Shown here in pieces: positions 8,571 through 17,166 of a stretch of 51,484 bases of DNA. The first letter of the stretch is position 1, and every line of letters begins with the position of its first letter. Source of the DNA: Crocinitomicaceae bacterium (GTDB lineage: Bacteria; Bacteroidota; Bacteroidia; Flavobacteriales_D; Crocinitomicaceae); contig JABURP010000030.1 in assembly GCA_014762645.1 (NCBI GenBank), positions 1 through 51,484 on the forward strand, read 5' to 3'. A program made the position numbers and the translations under genes. Below the pieces are notes generated by a model, which ran no database searches, was not told where the DNA came from, and saw only the letters and a list, made by a program, of their open reading frames with translations.

Positions 8571-10304
8571 CTAGAGTGGTCGTTTACTGGCTTTCATATC
8601 CTTCACCATTAATTGTAGATTTACGTAACCATTCCAATGGTTTTCCTCAATAGTGTAGGCAATATCTACGGGTCCGTTTTGAAGGATTTCGTACCAGTGA
8701 GCCATACCAAAGGCAATACCATTCAGCACAATATCCGGATACTCTTCCTGAACAAGTGATAATTTCAGGTGTTCATCTTTTAGTACTCTTGAACTACCGG
8801 CATCCCTCACATTTCTTGATACAAAAACAGGGCGCATATTTCCTGGCCCGAACGGAGCCAATTGCTTCAAAATTCTATAAAAACGGGGTATACCACTCCT
8901 TTGTTCTTCGTAGATATCGCGAAAATCTATTTCACAATCAATTTCAATTTCCGGCACAAGCATTTCATCTGATATTGAAGATTCTACCACTTCGTTGAAA
9001 CGCGTCTTGAAATCGTCTACTTTTTCCATTTCCATTGTCAATCCTGCAGCATAGAAATGACCGCCAAACTGTACCAAAAGATCTGCACAGGCATTGATCG
9101 CCTCATAGACATTGAACCCTTTTACGGATCGCGCAGAGCCTACGGCCATTCCGTTGGATTCTGTTAACACAATAGTGGGCCGATAATAAGTTTCAGTTAA
9201 ACGTGAAGCTACAATACCCACCACACCTTTGTGCCAATCTTCTTTAAACACTACTGTAGATTTAGCATTGAGCAGCCAATCATCATTGACAATCATCTCC
9301 AGTGCCTCCTTAGTCATCTCACGGTCCAGGTCCTTCCGTACCTCATTGTGTTGGTTGATTGCCTTGCTGATATCATCCACTTCATCCATGGTTTCGGCCA
9401 ACAAGAGTTCTACAGCTTTATTTCCGGTATCTATCCTGCCTGCAGCGTTGATTCGGGGAGCAATGGTGAACACCACATCAGTTACGGATAACTCACCGGT
9501 CTTTTGTGCAAGGGCCAGCAATTGTTGAAACCCGATTCGCGGATTGTTATTGAGAACGTGCATGCCGTAATACGCCAAAATTCTGTTTTCACCTGTCATG
9601 GGAACAATATCCGCTCCGATAGCTACCATCACAAGGTCAAGCAGGTGGTAAATATCTTCAATTGTACCCCCTCTTGTTTGGTTAATGGCTTGTGCTAACT
9701 TAAACCCTATACCGCATCCGCAAAGTTCATCATAGGGATATTCGCAGCCCTCTTGTTTAGGATTGAGAACGATAGCATCCGGTAATTTGTCTCCCGGAGT
9801 ATGGTGGTCACATACAATTACGTCTACACCATATTCTTTGGCAAAAGCAATTTGTTCTATTGCTTTAGTTCCACAATCCAATGCTATGACGAGTGAAAAA
9901 CTATTGTCAATGGCAAACTGCATTCCTATTTCGGATATACCATACCCTTCTTTATAACGATCCGGGATATAATACCCCACCTGATCATAGTCCATTGTGA
10001 GATAACTATACATTAACGCCACTGCTGAGGTTCCATCTACATCATAATCACCATAGATTAATATATTCTCATTGGCAGCAATCGCTTGTTCAATCCGTGT
10101 TACGGCCTCCTCCATATTCTTCATCAAAAAGGGATCATGAAGGTCCTCTATTTCCGGTCTGAAAAATGCTTTGGCTTCTTCGTAATTGGATATACCCCTT
10201 TGCGCCATAATGGTAGCTAAAGGTTTGGTAATGCCTACATCTTCAATGAGTTTTGCAATGGTCTCCCGCTTGGGTTCTGGTTTGATAACCCACCTTTTTT
10301 CCAT
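8571..10304 (-). CDS. recJ: Single-stranded-DNA-specific exonuclease RecJ
   Basis: RecJ degrades single-stranded DNA 5' to 3' and acts in recombination, mismatch and base-excision repair. The 577-residue protein has the normal family length. Seen: DHH-family motifs YGDYDVDGTSA, DCGTK and CDHHTPGD in the first 170 residues, the motif VAIGADIVPM, and the DHHA1 motif FGGHFYAAGLTM near residue 420, followed by the C-terminal OB-like region. It stands alone, facing away from the exported protein gene at 10467 and towards the repeat-bracketed lipoprotein. Confidence 0.96.
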   Translation of the reverse strand: MEKRWVIKPEPKRETIAKLIEDVGITKPLATIMAQRGISNYEEAKAFFRPEIEDLHDPFLMKNMEEAVTRIEQAIAANENILIYGDYDVDGTSAVALMYSYLTMDYDQVGYYIPDRYKEGYGISEIGMQFAIDNSFSLVIALDCGTKAIEQIAFAKEYGVDVIVCDHHTPGDKLPDAIVLNPKQEGCEYPYDELCGCGIGFKLAQAINQTRGGTIEDIYHLLDLVMVAIGADIVPMTGENRILAYYGMHVLNNNPRIGFQQLLALAQKTGELSVTDVVFTIAPRINAAGRIDTGNKAVELLLAETMDEVDDISKAINQHNEVRKDLDREMTKEALEMIVNDDWLLNAKSTVVFKEDWHKGVVGIVASRLTETYYRPTIVLTESNGMAVGSARSVKGFNVYEAINACADLLVQFGGHFYAAGLTMEMEKVDDFKTRFNEVVESSISDEMLVPEIEIDCEIDFRDIYEEQRSGIPRFYRILKQLAPFGPGNMRPVFVSRNVRDAGSSRVLKDEHLKLSLVQEEYPDIVLNGIAFGMAHWYEILQNGPVDIAYTIEENHWNGYVNLQLMVKDMKASKRPL

Positions 10305-10466
10305 ACTTAAAAAGAAATTTAATGTGTTGGAAAAGGAATTATTTCCTTCTCATAAGCGCGAGTTGATCGCAAGATAATTAATTTAATTTTTTCGTGACAA
10401 AAATGTCAAGTGAACTTTTCATCTGTGACGTTGTATGAAATATTGCGCAACTAAAATCTACAGATC

Positions 10467-11114
10467 ATGATCCATTCTATTCGTCTAGTTTTTTTATGTT
10501 CACTTTTATGGTGTTCACAAGTAGTTGGTCAAACCAAACTAATAGCCTGGAAAAGTCATTCGGGTGCTATGCATCATTTTTATAAAGCGGTAAAAACCGG
10601 GACATTTGATTTGTCAAATCACAACCTGGGAATGGCTCCTCAGAAAATTGTCAAAGGTGCACAATTGGATTCGGTGATATATGTAGACGACACCACTACA
10701 ATTATGGTAACAAGTGAAGTTTGCTGGAATGTTAACAGACCCAAATATTCAAAAAATGTATGGAGAGCAGGTAAAGATACGGTTAGCAACGACACGGTTT
10801 GGAATCGGGAGGATCCTGAAGAAATAAAGAAAGAATTAAAACGGAGTTTTCATTTTCAAAACAATATTGATAGTGTCACCTTCATAGGATTTCCGGGAGC
10901 ACCAATTGTTGAACCTGCGCCTCCCGGGCGAGAAGAAGGGAGTATAATACCAGAAGATAGAGAGGACGTGGTTATACCTGTTGTACCGGATCAAAAACCT
11001 GGAATGATGTTGCCTCTGCTCATTGTGGGTGTAAGTACGCTGGCTATTTTTATTGGGCTGATTTCCTGGCGGCGTTCATTGGAAAAACAACAACGATTGG
11101 AGCGTACGATTTAA
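10467..11114 (+). CDS. Exported protein with C-terminal membrane anchor
   Basis: This 215-residue protein has an N-terminal signal peptide (about residues 1-21, ending VVGQ) and a single hydrophobic segment near the C terminus (about 181-200), followed by a basic tail with WRRSLEKQQR. The expected topology is therefore a periplasmic domain anchored in the inner membrane. The segment before the anchor is rich in Pro, Glu and Asp and probably an extended linker. I do not recognise the family. It is the first gene of a run of five plus-strand genes, separated by 36 bases from the DoxX-like gene, so the run may be one operon. Confidence 0.75.
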   Translation: MIHSIRLVFLCSLLWCSQVVGQTKLIAWKSHSGAMHHFYKAVKTGTFDLSNHNLGMAPQKIVKGAQLDSVIYVDDTTTIMVTSEVCWNVNRPKYSKNVWRAGKDTVSNDTVWNREDPEEIKKELKRSFHFQNNIDSVTFIGFPGAPIVEPAPPGREEGSIIPEDREDVVIPVVPDQKPGMMLPLLIVGVSTLAIFIGLISWRRSLEKQQRLERTI

Positions 11115-11150
11115 AGAAGTCACTTCAGGCAATCTTTGTAATATTGACAA

Positions 11151-12359
11151 ATGAGATCGATCCTCAAGACGTTCATCTATTTCTTTATCTTATTGGGTGT
11201 TGTATTCATCCCCATGGAATCTTACGTCATCCCAATTCAAGGTGAACTGGCCATCTGGGTATTTGGTGATTTGGCTAACCTTCTTGTTGAAGATCATCTG
11301 GCATTTTCTTCAGATACGCTGGGTTTAAATGTGCTGATATTCTTTTTGCTCCTACTGGCCTTGATAATTTCATTTTTTTTATCCCCAACTAAATATTGGT
11401 CTGAGAAGAAGACAAAAATTCTCCATATTATAAGTTTGATTGGAGTGTATTATCTCTCAAGTCGATTGTTGATTTATGGGTTTGACAAAGTTTTCCAAAC
11501 TCAATTTTATACACCTGAACCTAATATTTTATATACACCCTTCGGTTTCTTATCCAAAGACATTTTATTCTGGAGCACCATGGGGACATCCACCTGGTAT
11601 TGTGTTTTAAGTGGTCTTGCTGAAATTATACCAGCAGTATTATTGTTGTTCAGGAAAACCCGGGTTGCAGGTTTGCTACTTACATTGTTTGTATTGCTAC
11701 ATGTCCTTGTAATCAACATTGGATTCGACATTTCAGTAAAGTTGTACAGCACTTTTTTACTTCTGATAACGCTAGTTTTAATTGCACCATATTATAAATC
11801 TCTGATTGCCTTCTTCTTCAAAGAGGAAGCGGTAAGGATAAAAGTTTTACCAATCACATTTGTCAATCATCACTGGCGCAAAAGTTTAAAATTTTTCGTG
11901 GTTGGTATGATGTTGATTGAAGCATTAAAGTTTCCTATATCGACTGGTTATTTGAGTGATGATCGCTATCCACGTCCTTACCTGCATGGTGCCTATGAAG
12001 TAGTGGATATTGAAGAGACAGAGCATGAAGACACCCTTGTGTCATCTACGATTAAACGAATATTTGTTCACCGAAGAGGGTTTTTAATCTTGCAGTATGC
12101 AGATGATAGAACAGAAGATTTTCAATTGAACATTGATAGGGAACAAGAAGTTTTTGAAGTCCAAAGTATGGATGGTGAGTTGAAGAAGTTGCCTTATCGT
12201 GTTGATAAAACTGAAACCATTCTAAAACTTGGAGATTATACGTATGATGATCAGTTGGTATGGATTGTGTCAGAAAGATTGAACTGGGAAGCCCTTCCGG
12301 CATTGCAAGATGAATTTCACTGGACCATTGACGAATTTAAAGTGGACGGAAATCATTAA
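11151..12359 (+). CDS. DoxX-like integral membrane protein with exported C-terminal domain
   Basis: This 402-residue protein has about seven hydrophobic segments in its first 265 residues, arranged as in the DoxX/MauE-like family (helices with the motif-like region GLAEIIPAVLLLFRKTRVAGLLL), followed by a soluble domain of about 130 residues that contains HRRGFLILQY and looks beta-rich. DoxX-like proteins are often linked to redox or quinone-related envelope functions, but that role is not visible here. The gene lies between an anchored periplasmic protein and a small exported protein, with 11 bases to the next start. An AATCTTTG box twelve bases before the ATG may indicate its own promoter. 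Confidence 0.65.
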   Translation: MRSILKTFIYFFILLGVVFIPMESYVIPIQGELAIWVFGDLANLLVEDHLAFSSDTLGLNVLIFFLLLLALIISFFLSPTKYWSEKKTKILHIISLIGVYYLSSRLLIYGFDKVFQTQFYTPEPNILYTPFGFLSKDILFWSTMGTSTWYCVLSGLAEIIPAVLLLFRKTRVAGLLLTLFVLLHVLVINIGFDISVKLYSTFLLLITLVLIAPYYKSLIAFFFKEEAVRIKVLPITFVNHHWRKSLKFFVVGMMLIEALKFPISTGYLSDDRYPRPYLHGAYEVVDIEETEHEDTLVSSTIKRIFVHRRGFLILQYADDRTEDFQLNIDREQEVFEVQSMDGELKKLPYRVDKTETILKLGDYTYDDQLVWIVSERLNWEALPALQDEFHWTIDEFKVDGNH

Positions 12360-12370
12360 ATTTAAAGCGT

Positions 12371-13087
12371 ATGAAAAAGGTATTGTTGATTTGGATGTTG
12401 TTGGCATTGCACCCCGCATGGTCACAAAATGAACAGGAGGAAGTTTTTTCCTTTTATTTTGATGAGGCAGCTGTTTTTGTGTTGAATAGTGTCAAGGTGA
12501 TTAATCCAAGATTGTATGGTAAATATGAGTTGAGTGACACACCTCAAAATGAATTGCGTAGGGCTGCGGGTGAATTTTTGGTTGTAGATGAGACTGGCGT
12601 TTATCTGGAGAAAAACCGTTTATTATCCATCAGCAGGGAAGAAGTAAGGGAAAATTCGCAATACAGAGTTTCAAAAGGGTGGTTACATGGTGTTGTAGAG
12701 AACGACTCTGTTCCATGTGCTTTGGATGGTGACAGTTATTTTTTCCTCGTGCCGGCAAAAACCTACCTTTATGGAAGAAGTGGAGGAAGACCGGAACGAT
12801 TGGTGCAAATATCCGGATCATCTTATGCCTTGTTTAATCAGGCAGATAACGGACACTTTTCAGCCATTATTGTCAACTTTATTCAGAATGGTGTTCAGTT
12901 AAAGGATATCGTCTTTTCAACAAAAGAACCTAACGATATCAACCAAATTGAGAAAAAGAAGAAGAAGGAAGTCGAGGGCAACGACTTTATCACGTATATT
13001 TTGTCCCCAACTAAAGAAGAGTGGGACTCATTTGTATTCAAAAATTGCCTGGAAACCTATGATTCCTATTCGCTTGTAAAAGAATGA
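12371..13087 (+). CDS. Exported protein of unknown function
   Basis: This is a 238-residue protein with a signal peptide (about residues 1-18, ending PAWSQ) and no other membrane segment. The mature part starts with an acidic stretch (NEQEEVFSF), and a Lys-rich run (EKKKKKEVEG) lies near residue 200. I do not recognise a family. Its TGA stop overlaps the ATG of the next gene by four bases (ATGA), which implies translational coupling and a shared function with the small membrane protein and the HExxH lipoprotein downstream. Confidence 0.7.
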   Translation: MKKVLLIWMLLALHPAWSQNEQEEVFSFYFDEAAVFVLNSVKVINPRLYGKYELSDTPQNELRRAAGEFLVVDETGVYLEKNRLLSISREEVRENSQYRVSKGWLHGVVENDSVPCALDGDSYFFLVPAKTYLYGRSGGRPERLVQISGSSYALFNQADNGHFSAIIVNFIQNGVQLKDIVFSTKEPNDINQIEKKKKKEVEGNDFITYILSPTKEEWDSFVFKNCLETYDSYSLVKE

Positions 13088-13371
13088 AAGGAAAACTATT
13101 TATTGCCGGAATATTTATTGGAGTTTATACGTACGTGTATTTGAGTTCCGCATTGGTAAGTGCCACAGGTGATGCCAAAATAATGGCGAAGTATTGGTTG
13201 AATGATTTACAAGTTCAGCTCGTCCTCTATTCAATAATTATTGTGGTTCCGGCACACTTATATTTGGCGTATGTTGCCCGTAAAAAACACCATATGGACT
13301 GGGCCGTTTTAATACCCTTTGTGGTGCTTCCTTATATGTTAGGCGTAACTGTGCAGGCAATGATCTTATGA
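13084..13371 (+). CDS. Small three-helix membrane protein
   Basis: This 95-residue protein has three hydrophobic segments (about residues 4-25, 44-63 and 73-93) and a basic loop ARKKHH between the second and third. It overlaps its neighbours by four bases at the front and four at the back (ATGA and ATGATG junctions), so it is translated as part of a tight operon. No family recognised. Confidence 0.7.
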   Translation: MKGKLFIAGIFIGVYTYVYLSSALVSATGDAKIMAKYWLNDLQVQLVLYSIIIVVPAHLYLAYVARKKHHMDWAVLIPFVVLPYMLGVTVQAMIL

Positions 13372-14243
13372 TGCGTTTTATAGCTGGTGTATTATCAATC
13401 TCTTTGTTATTCTCAGCTTGTGATCAGCAGGCAGATGATTTAAATTCTCAGGATAATTCCTCTTCAGATCAAACTCAGAAAGGAGGTTCTAATTTCGGAA
13501 CACAAAATTTCATTTGGGAGTTTAAGGGCGAATTCACTGCTGACGAAAAGGAAATGCTGAAAGAGTGGATTACAGAAGTTGGAGCAGCGACAATTGAAAC
13601 GTTAGGCCAATACCCTTTTGATGTGTTGGTGGTCTTTCACGCGTCTGAATCCAAAAGTGATAACGAACCTGTTATTTTTGGTCATACTGATCGCGGACCG
13701 CAGGAAACAGTACACTTTTATGTAGACCCGGATTATCCACTTGACAAATTTCTTCAAGGATGGACCGCTCCGCATGAGATCGCACATCTTTCTTTACCTT
13801 TTGTTGGAAGGCATAGTCGTTGGTTTTCGGAAGGTTACGCAACTTATTTGAGCCGAAGAACCATGATCAATATGGGCTATTATTCAGAGGCTGAGTTCGA
13901 CTCCCTTTATCGATCAAAAATTCATCAGGCCATGGCATACTTTAGCAGCACTACTAGTACTCATCTTGAAGTTGCAGATAGCCTGATGGAAAATCATGAT
14001 TACGGCAGTATGTACTGGGGAAGCAGCAGCTTTTTTATGACTGCTGATTCGCTCTTACAACAAGAACACCACATGCGTTTTGAGGATGTTGTAATGGAAT
14101 ATCAATCCTGTTGCCGGTTAAAGGACAAAAGCCTGCTTGAAGTAATAAAATCGTACGACAAAATTATCGGTGATACGCTTTTCAGTAACTTAATGTACCG
14201 TTATAGGAACTTACCAAGTAATGAAGTAATGAAAGGTTATTAA
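13368..14243 (+). CDS. Lipoprotein with zinc-metallopeptidase motif (gluzincin-like)
   Basis: This is a 291-residue predicted lipoprotein (lipobox LFSAC with cysteine near residue 17). It carries HEIAH at about residues 136-140 and a glutamate in WFSEGYATYLS (about Glu155), the arrangement of gluzincin zinc peptidases such as M1, although the spacing of 14 residues between the second His and the Glu is shorter than in classic M1 enzymes. It would face the periplasm or the cell surface. Substrate and exact family are unknown. Two starts are possible, ATGATG at 13368 or 13371; the first overlaps the previous stop. It ends the operon and its stop codon overlaps that of the convergent gene at 14240 within a TTAA. 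Confidence 0.75.
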   Translation: MMRFIAGVLSISLLFSACDQQADDLNSQDNSSSDQTQKGGSNFGTQNFIWEFKGEFTADEKEMLKEWITEVGAATIETLGQYPFDVLVVFHASESKSDNEPVIFGHTDRGPQETVHFYVDPDYPLDKFLQGWTAPHEIAHLSLPFVGRHSRWFSEGYATYLSRRTMINMGYYSEAEFDSLYRSKIHQAMAYFSSTTSTHLEVADSLMENHDYGSMYWGSSSFFMTADSLLQQEHHMRFEDVVMEYQSCCRLKDKSLLEVIKSYDKIIGDTLFSNLMYRYRNLPSNEVMKGY

Positions 14244-14872
14244 GACGATTGTTTAGACTCATCTTTTGAAGCGTCATCCTTACCGGATTCGTTTTTTTCA
14301 TCATCATCCTCATCACGATCAAATTTATCTTCAATCTTGTCACCCAGGTCTTCAACTTTGTCTTCTACCTTGTCACCGAAATCTTCCATGGTGTCTTCAA
14401 AATCTTCAGCACTATCTTCAATGTCATCCGCAATTTCTCCGGGAGTTGCCATTCCAAGGCTACCATCTTTTTTAAACATATAAGGAATAGTCAGGTTGAT
14501 CAGTGATAGTACAAAAGCTACATAAACACCATAGGCTGGTGAATAGTGACTTTGTATAAGAAAAATGCTTATTACGATAACGTGATAAAACACACCAAGT
14601 CCGTTGGTGAGAAGCAGTGCAAATTTCACTGATCCTGTTGGGATCACGGCTTTTCGATTACCCATTAATGGTATAAGTAGTGCAACAGCAAAGATAAATA
14701 GGGTGCCATAACCATATCCGCAGCCAATACCAGTTTCAGTAGCCACTTTGTCAACATTTGTGAGGGCAGATAATCCGACTTCACTTAACACGTCATGGTA
14801 CCTCCATACAAATAAGGTGGAAATTATTGTAAGGCCGGCAACAACCAGCATGGCTATTCTACTCTTGTGCAT
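14240..14872 (-). CDS. Four-helix membrane protein with acidic repeat tail
   Basis: This 210-residue protein has four hydrophobic segments (about residues 6-24, 50-70, 82-104 and 110-130) and a C-terminal tail of about 70 residues dominated by Asp, Glu and Lys in short repeats such as EDFGDKVEDKVEDLGDK, likely a charged helix or disordered segment on the cytoplasmic side. A cysteine- and glycine-rich bit, GIGCGYGYG, lies between helices one and two. I do not recognise the family. It lies downstream of the two SpoIIE genes on the same strand but is separated from them by about 290 bases of repeats. Confidence 0.7.
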   Translation of the reverse strand: MHKSRIAMLVVAGLTIISTLFVWRYHDVLSEVGLSALTNVDKVATETGIGCGYGYGTLFIFAVALLIPLMGNRKAVIPTGSVKFALLLTNGLGVFYHVIVISIFLIQSHYSPAYGVYVAFVLSLINLTIPYMFKKDGSLGMATPGEIADDIEDSAEDFEDTMEDFGDKVEDKVEDLGDKIEDKFDRDEDDDEKNESGKDDASKDESKQSS

Positions 14873-14953
14873 AATTTGAATTTTCTACTAATCTAGAACA
14901 AAATTATATGTTATCTGCAACGGGGGGTGTTTTAATTGGGGTTGATGACGTCA

Positions 14954-14999
14954 ATGTGTTCTACTTCGTCCGCTAAACGCGAACTCCTATAACACAGAC
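14954..14999. repeat. 46-base exact direct repeat, copy 1
   Basis: This segment is identical over 46 bases to 15147-15192. On the minus strand it reads as the end of a SpoIIE domain (VCVIGVRV, stop) plus the first 19 bases after the stop codon. Confidence 0.95.
14973..14999 (-). pseudogene. SpoIIE C-terminal remnant (VCVIGVRV-stop)
   Basis: On the minus strand these 27 bases encode VCVIGVRV and a TAG stop, identical in sequence to the true end of the Cache-SpoIIE gene at 15166-15192. No upstream coding sequence of a third gene remains; the preceding bases are the CCCGC hairpin instead. It is a scar of a lost or recombined paralogue or a copied 3' end. Confidence 0.75.
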
Positions 15000-15083
15000 C
15001 CGCAAAGGCGGGATCAGTTAGATCTGGGGTTCGATCTTTGATCTACGATCAAATTCTCACCCCGATAACACAGACATCATCAA
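14977..15083. repeat. About 108-base repeat shared with 17171-17280, copy 1
   Basis: This block matches 17171-17280 with only about five substitutions and two single-base gaps. It contains the CCCGC-AAAG-GCGGG hairpin, the palindrome TTTGATC-TAC-GATCAAA, and remnants of two SpoIIE C-terminal coding tails, one at each end. Confidence 0.92.
15049..15081 (-). pseudogene. SpoIIE C-terminal remnant (DDVCVIGVRI-stop)
   Basis: On the minus strand these 33 bases encode DDVCVIGVRI and a TGA stop, the same ten residues that end the TPR-SpoIIE gene at 17244, with only silent changes. It lies downstream of the wrong gene (the Cache-SpoIIE gene), with only non-coding sequence before it. Confidence 0.75.
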
Positions 15084-15137
15084 TCCCGAAAAGTATTTTC
15101 TACGTCAAATTAATCCTTGAAAATATCTATCGGGATT
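15082..15137. other. Long imperfect hairpin downstream of SpoIIE gene
   Basis: Outer arms AATCCCGA (15082-15089) and TCGGGATT (15130-15137) and inner arms TATTTTC (15094-15100) and GAAAATA (15119-15125) can form a two-part stem. On the minus strand it follows the Cache-SpoIIE stop codon by about 28 bases and could act as a terminator or mRNA 3' stabiliser, though no long T run follows. Confidence 0.5.
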
Positions 15138-15146
15138 TATTCCGTC

Positions 15147-15192
15147 ATGTGTTCTACTTCGTCCGCTAAACGCGAACTCCTATAACACAGAC
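15147..15192. repeat. 46-base exact direct repeat, copy 2 (end of the Cache-SpoIIE gene)
   Basis: This copy is the genuine gene end: it covers the last eight codons and stop of the Cache-SpoIIE gene plus 19 bases downstream. It is identical to 14954-14999. Confidence 0.95.
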
Positions 15193-17100
15193 GTCATCAA
15201 TTTGTTCGAAATCTCCACGCCAGTTTTGAAACTCTTTTCCTACCTCAGATAATTGATCTTCCATAGATTTGTCCTGGACGGAAACGAGGAAATTTTTAAA
15301 GGTTTTGCTTTTGTATTTCTTGCCATTATCGCCTCCGAATTGGTCTGGGAAACCATCCGAAAAGATATAAAATGAATCTCCTTTTTCCAGTTTAATTTGA
15401 TGCGAAGTAAAAGGCTGTGCTTTTCCGTATTTACCAATGGGTTGTTTGTCTGCTTTGATTTCCTCCACTTCATTTGCGCCCTTTCTCAAAATCCAAAGCG
15501 GATTATTTGCACCGGCCCACTGCATGGTGTTGGTCTTAAGGTTGATAGCACATAGTGAAATATCCATACCGTCTCTGATCTCTTCATCACTCTTTCCGAA
15601 TCTATCAATGACTAAGTCTCGCGTTCTGTCCAGTAATTTACCAACATCCTGAATTTTTTCTTCAATCAGGGCTTTGGATAAGGCGTTAGAGCACACAAAG
15701 GACACCATTGCTCCAGGCACTCCATGACCTGTACAATCTGCAGCTGCAAAATAGATGATATCATCCACTTTTTCCATCCAGTAAAAGTCACCAGCAACCA
15801 CATCCTTCGGCATGTAAAAGATGAAAGACTCGGGAAAGTATTTTTTGAACTCATTCCGTTGAGGGAGTATTGCATCCTGAAGCCGTTTGGCATACGCAAT
15901 ACTTCCCAAGATATCCTGGTGTTGTTCTTCAATTAATAACTTCTGGTTGAAGATTTCTTCGTGTTGTTTGGTGATTTCATCCCGTTGCTTAGTGATCTCC
16001 ACATTTTTAGCCGATAGTGCTACGTTGGCTTTTCTCGTTTGCCCATACGAGTACAGTACAAATCCGGTGAGGATAAGTACAAATATGAAACTTCCTATGA
16101 TAATGCGTTTTGTCTGTTGTACTTTACTTAGTATGTCTTTTTCCGGAATGATTACCCCGACAGTAAAATGGCGGTCATCAGCTATATTATAACGGATGAG
16201 TTTTCCCCACCAATATTCACCTTCGGTTTTGAATTCAAAAGCTTCATTTGATCTGTTTGAATCTTTCCAGGATTTAAGTGCATCTTTTACTTCGGGAATA
16301 TCAACACTATCCGGATGTTTAAGGACGGAAGATTGAATAGATTCATTTGAACTGAGCAGTTCATCCCGTGGTAGTCCAATATATTCGTCCTTATCAGAGA
16401 GCACAAAAACTTTTCCGTTTTTACTTACCTTGAGGTTTTGCGTGAAAGCTGATACATCTGCCAATGTCAGATCAAAGGCCATTATGTATTTCAAACTATC
16501 TTCAGGGCGGTGCCACCGTACAGAAGCTGTCATTCCTATTTCGAATGTGGTATTGTAGACATACGGTTCGGTCCAATTAACCTTGTTTCTGCTTTTTTCC
16601 AGGGCTCCCGTGAACCACGGACGGACACGTGGATCATGTTTTACAACATCTTCCCAGGACTTTATATTACTCCATTCATGAGTAATTGAATCATATTTCC
16701 ATGAGCTCCATTTTTCTACATCACCCCAGCCATCTATCCAAACCACTCGGTGCTGCCATGTAGCATCACCTGGTAAGACATCATACTCATAGCCTGAAGT
16801 ATTGGCCAGCCCCATAGAGGACAATTGTGGAAAGTTCTTTATGAGGGGAGTAAAGTAAGTATTCATTTTGGCTGAGGTAGCCGTATCAAAGTAACCAAAC
16901 GAACCATGATCTCTGCTGGTTTTAAGGATGTTTTCGACGGGTTCAAAGAATCCATCCAGGTGAACTTCAGCACTTTCCATTGGCTTTTCAATCAACGAAT
17001 GCGCCAGCGACTTTTCCGTGCTATTGATGTCGTAAATCAGGAAGGTCATTAACCCACCGGCTACGATCAAAATAATTATGGCCAGGTTGCGTAAGTTCAT
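15166..17100 (-). CDS. Cache-sensor SpoIIE-type serine phosphatase
   Basis: This is a membrane-bound PP2C-type phosphatase predicted to dephosphorylate a partner-switch protein in response to an extracytoplasmic signal. I start at the ATG at 17100 (MNLRNLAII), giving 644 residues; 17 upstream codons are open but precede the first membrane helix. Order: TM helix (about 6-24), a large periplasmic double-Cache-like domain (about 30-325) with many Trp residues, a second TM helix (about 330-350), a coiled coil, then the SpoIIE domain (about 420-644). Metal and active-site motifs present are GDFYW, DCTGHGVPGAMVS, DGMDISLC, FSDGFPDQFGG and the final DDVCVIGVRV. It lies directly downstream of a TPR-SpoIIE paralogue. 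No anti-sigma factor, antagonist or STAS protein is in the window. Confidence 0.88.
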   Translation of the reverse strand: MNLRNLAIIILIVAGGLMTFLIYDINSTEKSLAHSLIEKPMESAEVHLDGFFEPVENILKTSRDHGSFGYFDTATSAKMNTYFTPLIKNFPQLSSMGLANTSGYEYDVLPGDATWQHRVVWIDGWGDVEKWSSWKYDSITHEWSNIKSWEDVVKHDPRVRPWFTGALEKSRNKVNWTEPYVYNTTFEIGMTASVRWHRPEDSLKYIMAFDLTLADVSAFTQNLKVSKNGKVFVLSDKDEYIGLPRDELLSSNESIQSSVLKHPDSVDIPEVKDALKSWKDSNRSNEAFEFKTEGEYWWGKLIRYNIADDRHFTVGVIIPEKDILSKVQQTKRIIIGSFIFVLILTGFVLYSYGQTRKANVALSAKNVEITKQRDEITKQHEEIFNQKLLIEEQHQDILGSIAYAKRLQDAILPQRNEFKKYFPESFIFYMPKDVVAGDFYWMEKVDDIIYFAAADCTGHGVPGAMVSFVCSNALSKALIEEKIQDVGKLLDRTRDLVIDRFGKSDEEIRDGMDISLCAINLKTNTMQWAGANNPLWILRKGANEVEEIKADKQPIGKYGKAQPFTSHQIKLEKGDSFYIFSDGFPDQFGGDNGKKYKSKTFKNFLVSVQDKSMEDQLSEVGKEFQNWRGDFEQIDDVCVIGVRV

Positions 17101-17166
17101 GGATTTCAACACCAATATAGCAATAATTGAAATGTGACTAACATTAAACACACTGTGCTCAGTGTA

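Larger units (their letters stand above)
14873..15165. other. Gene-free region with SpoIIE 3'-end repeats and hairpins
   Basis: This 293-base gap holds no open frame of note. It consists mainly of copies of the 3' ends of the two neighbouring SpoIIE genes (annotated separately at 14973-14999 and 15049-15081), two hairpins (15026-15063 and 14999-15012) and a longer imperfect hairpin (15082-15137). The leftmost 80 bases, upstream of the acidic-tail gene, contain the palindrome TGACGTCA and no clear promoter. Confidence 0.8.

Noticed and set aside
15024-15066. GGGGTTCGATC as the T-loop of a tRNA
   Set aside because: No acceptor stem, anticodon arm or D-loop can be arranged around it; the same stretch is explained by the repeated SpoIIE gene end.
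14954-15192. Direct repeats as a possible CRISPR array
   Set aside because: Only two exact copies with a 147-base spacer, and the repeat is a gene 3' end; no cas genes nearby.
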